Source: Candidatus Margulisiibacteriota bacterium (lineage in GTDB: Bacteria; Margulisbacteria; WOR-1; O2-12-FULL-45-9). Taken from it: a DNA stretch of 6,591 bases. The translations under genes were made by a program, and so were the position numbers. Below, in pieces: positions 1 through 5,009 of this stretch (the stretch's first letter is position 1; every line of letters starts with the position of its first letter). The stretch is from the NCBI GenBank assembly GCA_028714935.1, contig JAQTLJ010000070.1, positions 1-6,591 on the forward strand. Direction: 5' to 3'. A model generated the notes under the pieces. The model was given only the letters and a program-made list of their open reading frames with translations. It was not told where the DNA came from and did no database searches.

Positions 1-1104
1 CTTAACCTGCCCGGCCACCATCCAGGTTTCCCTTTTTGACCCGCCCAGTCCCCAAGTCCCGGTCGCTTCAACCTTTTCTCCCAGCGGAGCGGATAACGCC
101 ACGGTTGCCCGCATGTCTCTGTTGGCTGAAGAGAACATCCCGGTGGAAATGTAATCACCGGTGGCTTCAAGCTTGAGGGTATTAAGAACTGGCACTCCCT
201 CGAAAGCATAGCCAAGTGTGCCGGTAATTTGACCGTTCAGCACTCTCCCTGCCCGGCTGATATCAGCCGCGACATAACCTCCGGAAACGTCCGCCCCCAG
301 CAGTTTGGTGGAAGCGAGAATCACCGGTTTAGGCCTGATATAGGTAACCCCAATTTCACTGGGGATCGGCCCGGCTGGATCAGCCGCGTGTTCCTTTGGA
401 CCACAGCCGTAGGTGAGTTTCAGATCAATCGGATTCTCCAGGCCGATCGTTGCCAGATTGAGCTTTAAATTCGACTCAATATCAAGCAGTTCGGTCGCCA
501 GGATACCGCCGGTAGCAGTTTGACCGTCATCCATAAAACCGTAGTCCATGGTGTCCAGATTGACCTTAAAATTCGCCCCTTGGCCAAGCTCCTTGGCCGC
601 GGAAAGTTTCAGCCTGTAGCTGGCAACAGCGCCGCGGATACTCCCTTTTTCGCCCAGGAGGTTGCCGAACATCCAGCTGGAATCAACGCTGCCGGCAACT
701 GACATAGCTCCGGCCCCTTTCTTCAAAGCTGCGATATCGCTCTTTAAAGCCGTGATGTCAGCCTTTACGTCTGACGCTTCAAGGGCTTTGGCCAGCTTGG
801 ACAGGAAGATCGCGGTTTCATACCGGGTGATCGGTTTTGATCCCCGGAAAGTGCCGTCCGGATAACCCTTGGTTATGCCAAGTTTTACCAGATCGTACAC
901 CGATGAAGCTGCCCAGTGGTCTTCCGGCACATCCTTGAATTTCCCCGGAGTGACGCTGACTGGTTTAACCGCGGGTTTTTTGGTTACCGCCTTCACCGTT
1001 GTTTTCGCCTTGACTGCAGGTTTTGCCTTGGTTTTTGGCGCAGCCCCGTACGCAACGGAAGCGGCCAGCGCCAAGATCGTGATCAATGCAAAATATTTTT
1101 TCAT
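1..1104 (-). CDS. SLH-domain outer-membrane beta-barrel protein (OmpM-like), 3' end outside window
   Basis: The frame is open from the ATG at 1104 to the left edge (368 codons, no stop seen). Residues 1-20 are a signal peptide (MKKYF, hydrophobic core, AYG|A cleavage). Residues about 22-53 form a Lys/Ala/Pro/Thr-rich linker. Residues about 55-108 are one SLH domain, with FKDVPEDHWA, a GITKGYPDGTF turn and an ITRYETAIFLSKL helix. Residues 110-130 are a short coiled coil (DVKADITALKSDIAALKKG). From about 136 on, alternating polar/hydrophobic strands look like a beta-barrel. This is the order of OmpM/cyanobacterial SLH porins: the SLH domain binds peptidoglycan-linked polymer in the periplasm while the barrel sits in the outer membrane. 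That role comes from family knowledge. The ATG has no good Shine-Dalgarno sequence just upstream, although the signal peptide fixes the start well. A promoter and structured leader lie upstream. Barrel identity and function (porin or purely structural) are less certain than the SLH domain. Confidence 0.88.
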   Translation of the reverse strand, partial: MKKYFALITILALAASVAYGAAPKTKAKPAVKAKTTVKAVTKKPAVKPVSVTPGKFKDVPEDHWAASSVYDLVKLGITKGYPDGTFRGSKPITRYETAIFLSKLAKALEASDVKADITALKSDIAALKKGAGAMSVAGSVDSSWMFGNLLGEKGSIRGAVASYRLKLSAAKELGQGANFKVNLDTMDYGFMDDGQTATGGILATELLDIESNLKLNLATIGLENPIDLKLTYGCGPKEHAADPAGPIPSEIGVTYIRPKPVILASTKLLGADVSGGYVAADISRAGRVLNGQITGTLGYAFEGVPVLNTLKLEATGDYISTGMFSSANRDMRATVALSAPLGEKVEATGTWGLGGSKRETWMVAGQVK

Positions 1105-1281
1105 GTGGTTTTTCTTAGTCTTTTTTCCGTCTCAAACTTCAAATCTGCGTCAAGTCAATTCCAAAGTGTCCTTGTTTCCTTTGAAATCTGTTCAGGACGC
1201 CGGATTTTTCGATTGGAAACGGCTCCTTCAGGCGGCCGACTAAGTGATTATTTCACCTCCTTTTATGCTCCGCCTGAATTC
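1105..1281 (-). promoter_or_regulatory. Structured 177-base 5' leader of the SLH protein gene
   Basis: This is the predicted transcribed leader between the promoter at 1288-1315 and the SLH gene. Read on the minus strand it can form three successive hairpins. The first pairs 1270-1278 with 1227-1235 (TTCAGGCGG/CCGCCTGAA, nine perfect pairs, 34-base loop). The second pairs 1220-1227 with 1194-1202 (AGGAGCCG with CGGCGTCCT, one bulge), sharing one base with the first. The third pairs 1179-1186 with 1159-1166 (TTTCAAAG/CTTTGGAA, one G-U). The first loop carries AAAGGAGGTGA (1253-1263), an 11-base perfect complement of a 16S rRNA 3' end, with no usable start codon after it. I recognise no known riboswitch class here. 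Confidence 0.55.
1253..1263 (-). promoter_or_regulatory. Orphan perfect Shine-Dalgarno sequence (STAB-SD-like)
   Basis: AAAGGAGGTGA on the minus strand pairs fully with the canonical 16S 3' end. It starts about 18 bases after the predicted transcript start and lies 148 bases before the SLH start codon. No ATG, GTG or TTG follows at a working distance, and the nearby frames stop at once. It may bind ribosomes without starting translation, as the STAB-SD of Bacillus thuringiensis cry3A mRNA does; that role is inferred. Confidence 0.5.
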
Positions 1282-1287
1282 AAGTAG

Positions 1288-1315
1288 ATTCTACCATTAT
1301 GCCGTCTTTTGTCAA
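1288..1315 (-). promoter_or_regulatory. Sigma-70-type promoter of the SLH protein gene
   Basis: On the minus strand, TTGACA (1310-1315) and TAGAAT (1288-1293) are separated by 16 bases. The -35 box is perfect and the -10 box differs at one base. The predicted transcript start is near 1281, giving a long leader before the start at 1104. The promoter lies back to back with the plus-strand promoter at 1326-1334. Confidence 0.7.
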
Positions 1316-1325
1316 GGTCAAAAAG

Positions 1326-1334
1326 TGCTATAAT
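1326..1334 (+). promoter_or_regulatory. Extended -10 promoter of the rescue factor gene
   Basis: TGCTATAAT is a perfect extended -10 element (TGn plus TATAAT at 1329-1334). No good -35 box is seen at 16-18 bases; TTGTCA at 1309-1314 is only 14 bases away. Six bases separate TATAAT from the ATG at 1341, so the usual start point falls on the A of the start codon. No Shine-Dalgarno sequence is present, which predicts a leaderless mRNA. Confidence 0.65.
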
Positions 1335-1340
1335 TAAGTC

Positions 1341-1754
1341 ATGAAAAGCGTCAGCCCGGAAAAAGAGAGGGCCCTGGGGTTCCGCCTGGAGCACCTGGGC
1401 ATTCGGCCGGCGGAAGTGGTCGAAAAATTCATCCGTTCGGGTGGGCCGGGCGGCCAAAAAGTCAATAAGGTCGCGACCTGCGTTTACCTCAAACATCTGC
1501 CGACCGGCATCGAGGTCAAGATGTCGCAGGAGCGCTCGCAGGCGCTGAACCGCTTCCTCGCCTGGCGTCTGCTGGCTGACAAGATCGAAGCCAGGTCCCT
1601 CGGGATAAAAAGCGCCAGGCAAAAAGAGATCGCCAAGATCCGGCGGCAGAAACGGAAGCGCTCCCGACGGGCCAAAGAGAAGGTTTTACGCGCAAAGAAG
1701 ATCGTGGCTGAAAAAAAGCAGCTGCGGCGGAAATTTAAATTATCTCCGGAATGA
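1341..1754 (+). CDS. GGQ peptide-chain-release-factor-like protein (ribosome rescue, MTRFR/ArfB-like)
   Basis: This 137-residue protein has only the catalytic RF-1 domain plus a basic tail. The GGQ motif (residues 37-39, within RSGGPGGQKVNK) is the peptidyl-tRNA hydrolysis signature of class I release factors. HLPTGIEVKMSQERSQALNR follows, as in RF1/RF2. Codon-recognition domains are absent. Residues 90-133 are rich in Lys and Arg (RRQKRKRSRRAKEK). Such stand-alone proteins free stalled ribosomes. ArfB (about 140 residues) uses its basic tail in the empty mRNA channel, while the mitochondrial MTRFR/C12orf65 branch acts on split large subunits. CVYLKHLPTGIEVK followed by RSQALNR and a run toward DKIE resembles the MTRFR branch more than E. 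coli ArfB as I recall them, so I give no gene symbol. The ATG at 1341 is the first possible start after the -10 box. The 3' end overlaps sixA tail to tail. Confidence 0.88.
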   Translation: MKSVSPEKERALGFRLEHLGIRPAEVVEKFIRSGGPGGQKVNKVATCVYLKHLPTGIEVKMSQERSQALNRFLAWRLLADKIEARSLGIKSARQKEIAKIRRQKRKRSRRAKEKVLRAKKIVAEKKQLRRKFKLSPE

Positions 1755-2190
1755 CCATCCAGGCAACCTGCCAGCCGAACTGGCCGTCTTCCATGAACAC
1801 CACGCCGCCCGGCTCAAATTTTACCAGTTTCTTTTCCTGACCGACAGCCAAGAGGGACGAAACCAGCTTTTGCAGAAAAGGCATATGACCAACGATCATC
1901 ACTGTTCTGTGGTTCTTGCCTATTTCCTTAAAAACTTCCTTGACCGGGTCGTCCGGTTTAAGCCACTTCTTCTCCAGGACGTTATTCAGGGCAAGTTCTT
2001 TGGAGATAAGTTCCGCAGTTTGCCTGGCCCGGAGTTTTTCGCTGTGCCAGACCTCGTCGATCTTGACCCTGGCCTGCCGCATGAAACCGGCGATTAACCG
2101 GAGCTCGTTTCTGCCGCGGCCGGACAATGGCCGGCTCGGATCAACGCTTTCGGCAACCGCCTCCCCATGCTGCATTAGGTATAAATTCAT
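1735..2190 (-). CDS. sixA: SixA-type phosphohistidine phosphatase (histidine phosphatase superfamily)
   Basis: A 151-residue cytoplasmic protein of SixA size (E. coli SixA is about 160). The N-terminus MNLYLMQHGEA carries the catalytic His8 of the RHG motif, here QHG because Gln7 replaces Arg. PLSGRGRNEL (21-30), the HSEKLRARQTAE block (49-60) and VGHMP with the second catalytic His102 complete the family pattern. SixA enzymes remove phosphate from histidine, for example on HPt domains of sensor kinases or the nitrogen phosphotransferase system; the substrate here is unknown. The ATG overlaps the stop of the upstream MarC gene in an ATGA (2187-2190), implying translational coupling and one transcript. 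Its stop lies inside the 3' end of the convergent rescue factor gene. No terminator is visible after it. Confidence 0.88.
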   Translation of the reverse strand: MNLYLMQHGEAVAESVDPSRPLSGRGRNELRLIAGFMRQARVKIDEVWHSEKLRARQTAELISKELALNNVLEKKWLKPDDPVKEVFKEIGKNHRTVMIVGHMPFLQKLVSSLLAVGQEKKLVKFEPGGVVFMEDGQFGWQVAWMVIPEII

Positions 2191-2774
2191 ATGTTAAAAG
2201 TGGCCCGCAGACCGGTAATAATAAAGTTGACAGAAATAGCGGCAATGATGATCGCCGCGATCTTGGTAATGATCATCGCCCCATTCCGGCCTAGAAACTT
2301 ATAAATTGCCTCATCGAAAGATAAGACCAGCCAGATCACGAAGAAACAGAGCGCCATGCCCAGCGCGACCGCGTAGGCGTTATACAGCCGCATCATCATC
2401 AAAGTGGTAATAATCGCCCCGGGGCCAACCAGCAGCGGGCAACCGAGCGGGACAACGCCCACGTCTTCGCGCCGTTCGGTGACCACCTTGCCGCGCATCA
2501 ATATCTCGACCGCAATGACGAACAAGAGCGCCCCGCCGCCGATCTTCAGGTCCTCCATCGTCAGGCCAAAAAGTTCAAGGATCAAAGTCCCGGCCAGGAC
2601 AAAAAAGATCAAAAGCAATAAACCGGTTAAGATCGCGGTGTTGTTTATCTTGCGGCGCTCGCTCGTTGTTGCCCCTTCAGTTAAGCCGATGAAGAAAGGG
2701 AGGTTGCCGAGCGAATCGGTAATGATGAACAGCGCGACTGCGACCTTGGCAACCTGTGACCAAAAATCGATCAT
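2187..2774 (-). CDS. MarC family integral membrane protein
   Basis: This 195-residue, very hydrophobic protein has about six membrane segments (roughly residues 8-30, 46-68, 77-95, 107-129, 134-156, 170-191). Family-typical pieces are TDSLGNLPFFIGLT in the first segment, GGALLFVIAVEIL in the third and VPLGCPLLVGPGAI in the fourth. Length matches the MarC/YhgN (UPF0056) family. The biochemical role is unsettled: E. coli MarC was once tied to multiple antibiotic resistance but that link was not upheld, and some archaeal homologues have been proposed as amino-acid transporters. It is the first gene of a two-gene unit with sixA. A near-consensus promoter lies directly before it, with the -10 box six bases from the ATG and no Shine-Dalgarno sequence, so the mRNA is predicted to be leaderless. 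A functional link to SixA is not evident. Confidence 0.88.
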   Translation of the reverse strand: MIDFWSQVAKVAVALFIITDSLGNLPFFIGLTEGATTSERRKINNTAILTGLLLLIFFVLAGTLILELFGLTMEDLKIGGGALLFVIAVEILMRGKVVTERREDVGVVPLGCPLLVGPGAIITTLMMMRLYNAYAVALGMALCFFVIWLVLSFDEAIYKFLGRNGAMIITKIAAIIIAAISVNFIITGLRATFNI

Positions 2775-2780
2775 GGTAAA

Positions 2781-2809
2781 ATTATCGTATCTACCGGCAG
2801 AGATGTCAA
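2781..2809 (-). promoter_or_regulatory. Strong promoter of the marC-sixA unit, leaderless register
   Basis: On the minus strand, TTGACA (2804-2809), a 17-base spacer and GATAAT (2781-2786) form a near-perfect sigma-70-type promoter within the 39-base gap after the DUF3467 gene. Six bases (TTTACC) separate the -10 box from the ATG at 2774, so transcription should start on the A of the start codon. Confidence 0.75.
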
Positions 2810-2813
2810 GCCG

Positions 2814-3098
2814 CTAGTTTTTCGATAATTCCATGCCGAACTTCGGCGGCTCGGGCGCTTCCTTGATCGGGCCAAAATTTTTCTCAAACATCTCGATATT
2901 GCTCTGCAGCGCCTTGAGCAATCGTTTGGCGTGTGAAGGAGAAGTAATTACCCGGGCATTGACCTTGCCTTTGGGCGGATGGACATAGATAAAATCGAAG
3001 GTAAATTCATTTTCGGTGTGGGAGATAACGGCAACGTTGCTGTAAATGCCGCCGGCGGTCTGATTGTCTATTTCGATGGGGATCTTTTGTTCTTCCAT
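2814..3098 (-). CDS. DUF3467 family protein
   Basis: This 94-residue soluble protein matches DUF3467 by length and pattern. GGIYSNVAVISHTENEFTFD (residues 16-35) is followed by FIYVHPPKGKVNARVITSP and the helix SHAKRLLKALQSNIEMFEKNFG, then a short Pro-rich end (APEPPKFG). The family is widespread in bacteria and archaea but, to my knowledge, has no established function. No signal peptide, membrane segment or metal-binding Cys/His cluster is visible. GAGGTGA (3105-3111) sits six bases before the ATG and sets the start. TATAAT at 3119-3124 would give a 14-base leader made almost only of that Shine-Dalgarno sequence. A separate promoter for marC follows its stop, so it is probably expressed apart from marC-sixA, though read-through is possible since no terminator is seen. 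Confidence 0.82.
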   Translation of the reverse strand: MEEQKIPIEIDNQTAGGIYSNVAVISHTENEFTFDFIYVHPPKGKVNARVITSPSHAKRLLKALQSNIEMFEKNFGPIKEAPEPPKFGMELSKN

Positions 3099-3104
3099 GG
3101 CAAA

Positions 3105-3124
3105 TCACCTCGAAGAACATTATA
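3105..3124 (-). promoter_or_regulatory. -10 box and Shine-Dalgarno sequence of the DUF3467 gene
   Basis: On the minus strand TATAAT (3119-3124) is a perfect -10 box, but no convincing -35 box lies 16-18 bases upstream and no TGn extension is present. The predicted start near 3112 leaves a 14-base leader holding GAGGTGA (3105-3111), spaced six bases from the ATG. The Shine-Dalgarno call is firm and the promoter call is weaker. Confidence 0.5.
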
Positions 3125-3138
3125 CCTCAATCCATGGC

Positions 3139-3399
3139 TTAATGGATAGAGTCAAGATCTAAAGGCTTATCAAGGGAAAGCTCAACAGGCGGGACCCAGT
3201 CAACGCTGAAGCAGTGGCCGTATAACTTCTTTAACAGCCGCTCCGTGGTCGTCAACGCGAATTCAATGCCTTCCGGCGTTGAACCGGTGATCTGCCACTC
3301 ATCTTGCCGGGAGCGCAAGATCTCCAGTCGGACCGTTGTTCTCCGGCCGTTTTCCACCGCCGGCAAGCGCATCGAGGTTCGCGGCATATGCAGTTCCAT
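3139..3399 (-). CDS. Hypothetical 86-residue protein
   Basis: I do not recognise a family. The ATG at 3399 is chosen because AGGAGG (3409-3414) lies nine bases before it; the longer version from a TTG at 3432 would place this Shine-Dalgarno sequence inside the gene. The product is a small soluble protein without signal peptide or membrane segment. Its first half is basic and strand-like (RTTVRLEILRSRQDEWQITG), followed by a turn (STPEGIEFALT), one likely helix (TTERLLKKLYGHC) and an acidic tail (SLDKPLDLDSIH). It follows the DUF2779 gene by 62 bases. A possible -10 box GATAAT lies at 3436-3441 with a poor -35 CTGAAA at 3460-3465. The clean frame and good ribosome site favour a real gene. Confidence 0.65.
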   Translation of the reverse strand: MELHMPRTSMRLPAVENGRRTTVRLEILRSRQDEWQITGSTPEGIEFALTTTERLLKKLYGHCFSVDWVPPVELSLDKPLDLDSIH

Positions 3400-3461
3400 T
3401 ATCCATTGCCTCCTGAAAAGAACATTAACCAAATCATTATCGCCGGCCGGATAGGAAAATT

Positions 3462-4931
3462 TCAGTTTATTTGGTCTTTCAGCGCCAGATAGATCTCGAC
3501 CATTCCCCGGGTATCAAGATCGCAATATTTTTCCAGCGCGTCCCTAACTCTCTGCCGCTCTTTCTCATCACTCTTTTTGTCAAAAGTAACACGATAATAT
3601 TCGGCGCTGGCTGTTCGGCCGTCGGCGATCTCCATCCCCTTATAGGTGATCCCGGTGATCGCCGGCAGGACATTTTTCAAGGAGGCGCTCCCCGCCTGCG
3701 CCGGATGATAATAGAAAAAATCCTGAAAAGGTTCTAACAGGTCGACAAAACGGCCGTTCAAACCTTTAAACCAGTCGCGGTAATCGGTGTAAGTATCGCT
3801 GGCGTTTTTCAGGCATCGCTTCTCAAAATCCGCGTAATAAGCAATGATCGAGCCGCTTTCCCCCAGCAGTGCTTTAAGCCGCTGCAAGATCTCCGGGCGG
3901 GGATCAACATCTCCCGGCGCAAGGTAAGAATGGTGGACCGGGTCGGCCCCCTCTTTTTCGATCACGTGCACGGAATACTGGAACGGCACTTCACGGTAAG
4001 GGCTGGTCAGGTCATAGGCCGGGATGGCCGGCGCCATCGTCTCAAAATCAAGGAAATAAAGCGGATAGACAAATTTCTTCAGGAACCGGCCCAATGCTTT
4101 TTTGTCGACGTGAGCGCGGTCGGCGCGGTGGCTTTTGACCTGGATGGCCTGCTTGGCGTTAAGCTCGACATCGTCCGGGATATCCACCAGCTTCAAGATC
4201 CCTCTCTCCAGCAGCTCGTAGCGGTGCTTCCCGCCCCGGAAGAGGATAAAGATATGCCCCTCATCCGGCAAAAAGTTCCAGCATAAATCCTTGAGCGGAC
4301 AGTCGCGCGGATCGGTGCAGTGCGTCCCGATCCTGACATCCGGCATTTCACTGCGGCCGATCACCTGTTGCATCCCAACGATCTCAGCTTCGATCTCCGG
4401 GACCAGCCGGTCGGCTTTTTCGGTAATATCCTGTTTGAGGAAAAATTTTGCCGGCTCGATCTCGCCCCGGCGGACATATTCCTTATTGATATACATAAGA
4501 TAAGCCTTCCTGATCTTAAGTCCCGCTCCCTGATAAGTATATTTCTGGAAGGCTACGTCATGATAATTCTGGTCTTTAACAACGGTTGAACTTTTAACTT
4601 CGATCAGGTCCCAAACCCCATCATTCACCGGCACCAGGATATCGGCCAGGGCATAAGCTTGCTGATTGACAAAACCGGCTTCAAAGAGTGGCTTGCCTAA
4701 TTTTAAAGCTTCGAGGGATTTGGCGGCCTGTTTTTCCGGAACATATTCCCTGGCCACTTTTATTCCGCCGGGGAAGAGCTTTTGCGCCAGTGCGCCTACC
4801 CGATTTCCCTCGTCCAGCACCGCCCGGGTCAGCGGATCGATCCCGGGGATGACGTCTTTGCGGTTATATTCATGCCAGAGGAGTTTCGGGCATTGCAGAC
4901 CGGCTAAATATTTGCTTTTTGACAAGAACAC
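3462..4931 (-). CDS. DUF2779 protein: Cas4/RecB-like Fe-S nuclease domain plus DEDD exonuclease-like domain
   Basis: This 489-residue protein appears to carry two nuclease folds. The N-terminal half looks like a PD-(D/E)XK nuclease of the RecB/Cas4 type: LSKSKYLAGLQCPKLLW near the start, Asp97 in ALADILV, Glu111 and Lys113 in IEVKSS, and Gln129/Tyr133 in FQKYTY. Four cysteines (14, 205, 211, 217; the last three in CTDPRDCPLKDLC) are placed as in the Fe-S cluster of Cas4 and AddB. The C-terminal half has YFLDFET (Asp295, Glu297), AYYADFEKR (Asp368) and EKYCDLDTRGMVEIY (Asp471/Asp473), the acidic residues of an RNase H-like DEDD 3'-5' exonuclease. Catalysis and substrate are inferred; DUF2779 proteins are poorly studied. 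The start is GTG at 4931, six bases after a perfect extended -10 box and without a Shine-Dalgarno sequence. TTG at 4925 is a less likely alternative. No CRISPR or cas genes are nearby. Confidence 0.82.
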   Translation of the reverse strand: MFLSKSKYLAGLQCPKLLWHEYNRKDVIPGIDPLTRAVLDEGNRVGALAQKLFPGGIKVAREYVPEKQAAKSLEALKLGKPLFEAGFVNQQAYALADILVPVNDGVWDLIEVKSSTVVKDQNYHDVAFQKYTYQGAGLKIRKAYLMYINKEYVRRGEIEPAKFFLKQDITEKADRLVPEIEAEIVGMQQVIGRSEMPDVRIGTHCTDPRDCPLKDLCWNFLPDEGHIFILFRGGKHRYELLERGILKLVDIPDDVELNAKQAIQVKSHRADRAHVDKKALGRFLKKFVYPLYFLDFETMAPAIPAYDLTSPYREVPFQYSVHVIEKEGADPVHHSYLAPGDVDPRPEILQRLKALLGESGSIIAYYADFEKRCLKNASDTYTDYRDWFKGLNGRFVDLLEPFQDFFYYHPAQAGSASLKNVLPAITGITYKGMEIADGRTASAEYYRVTFDKKSDEKERQRVRDALEKYCDLDTRGMVEIYLALKDQIN

Positions 4932-4937
4932 AAGAGG

Positions 4938-4946
4938 ATTATATCA
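4938..4946 (-). promoter_or_regulatory. Extended -10 promoter of the DUF2779 gene, leaderless register
   Basis: TGATATAAT on the minus strand is a perfect extended -10 (TATAAT at 4938-4943). Six bases (CCTCTT) separate it from the GTG at 4931, so the expected first transcribed base is the G of the start codon. No -35 box is seen, because the upstream DNA is the T-tract and stem of the terminator of the previous gene. Confidence 0.6.
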
Positions 4947-4988
4947 CAAAAAAGAAAAAGGCCCCTTCGACTTCGCTCAGGGGCCTTT
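4945..4988 (-). terminator. Rho-independent terminator of the RRM gene, built from a dispersed-type palindrome
   Basis: On the minus strand AAAGGCCCC (4980-4988) pairs with GGGGCCTTT (4957-4965), nine perfect pairs around a 14-base loop, followed by TTCTTTTTT. It lies 21 bases after the RRM stop codon. The core, CCCTTCGACTTCGCTCAGGG on the plus strand, matches a palindrome type (CCTTCGACnnnGCTCAGG) that I recall as often scattered in environmental bacterial genomes, where it translates as PFDFAQGP-like peptides. Copy number in this genome cannot be judged here. Confidence 0.82.
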
Positions 4989-5009
4989 CCTTATTTATCA
5001 GAGAACCAG

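Noticed and set aside
1253..1263. TCACCTCCTTT on the plus strand, identical to a 16S rRNA 3' end
   Set aside because: Only these 11 bases match; the flanks do not resemble 16S rRNA, so it is read as a Shine-Dalgarno sequence on the minus strand rather than an rRNA remnant.
869..1287. Two overlapping plus-strand frames of over 120 codons
   Set aside because: Both are antisense to the SLH gene and its leader, with no protein-like domain; the minus-strand SLH and signal-peptide evidence is decisive.
1263..1622. 119-codon frame on the minus strand opposite the rescue factor
   Set aside because: It mirrors a clearly coding GGQ gene, has no recognisable domain and would cover the divergent promoters.
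3131..3146. Short palindrome TCCATGGCTTAATGGA around the end of the 86-residue gene
   Set aside because: Only five pairs and no T-tract follow on the minus strand, so it is not called a terminator.
3400..3432. Longer start (TTG at 3432) for the 86-residue gene
   Set aside because: It would put the AGGAGG ribosome site inside the coding region; the ATG at 3399 is nine bases after it.
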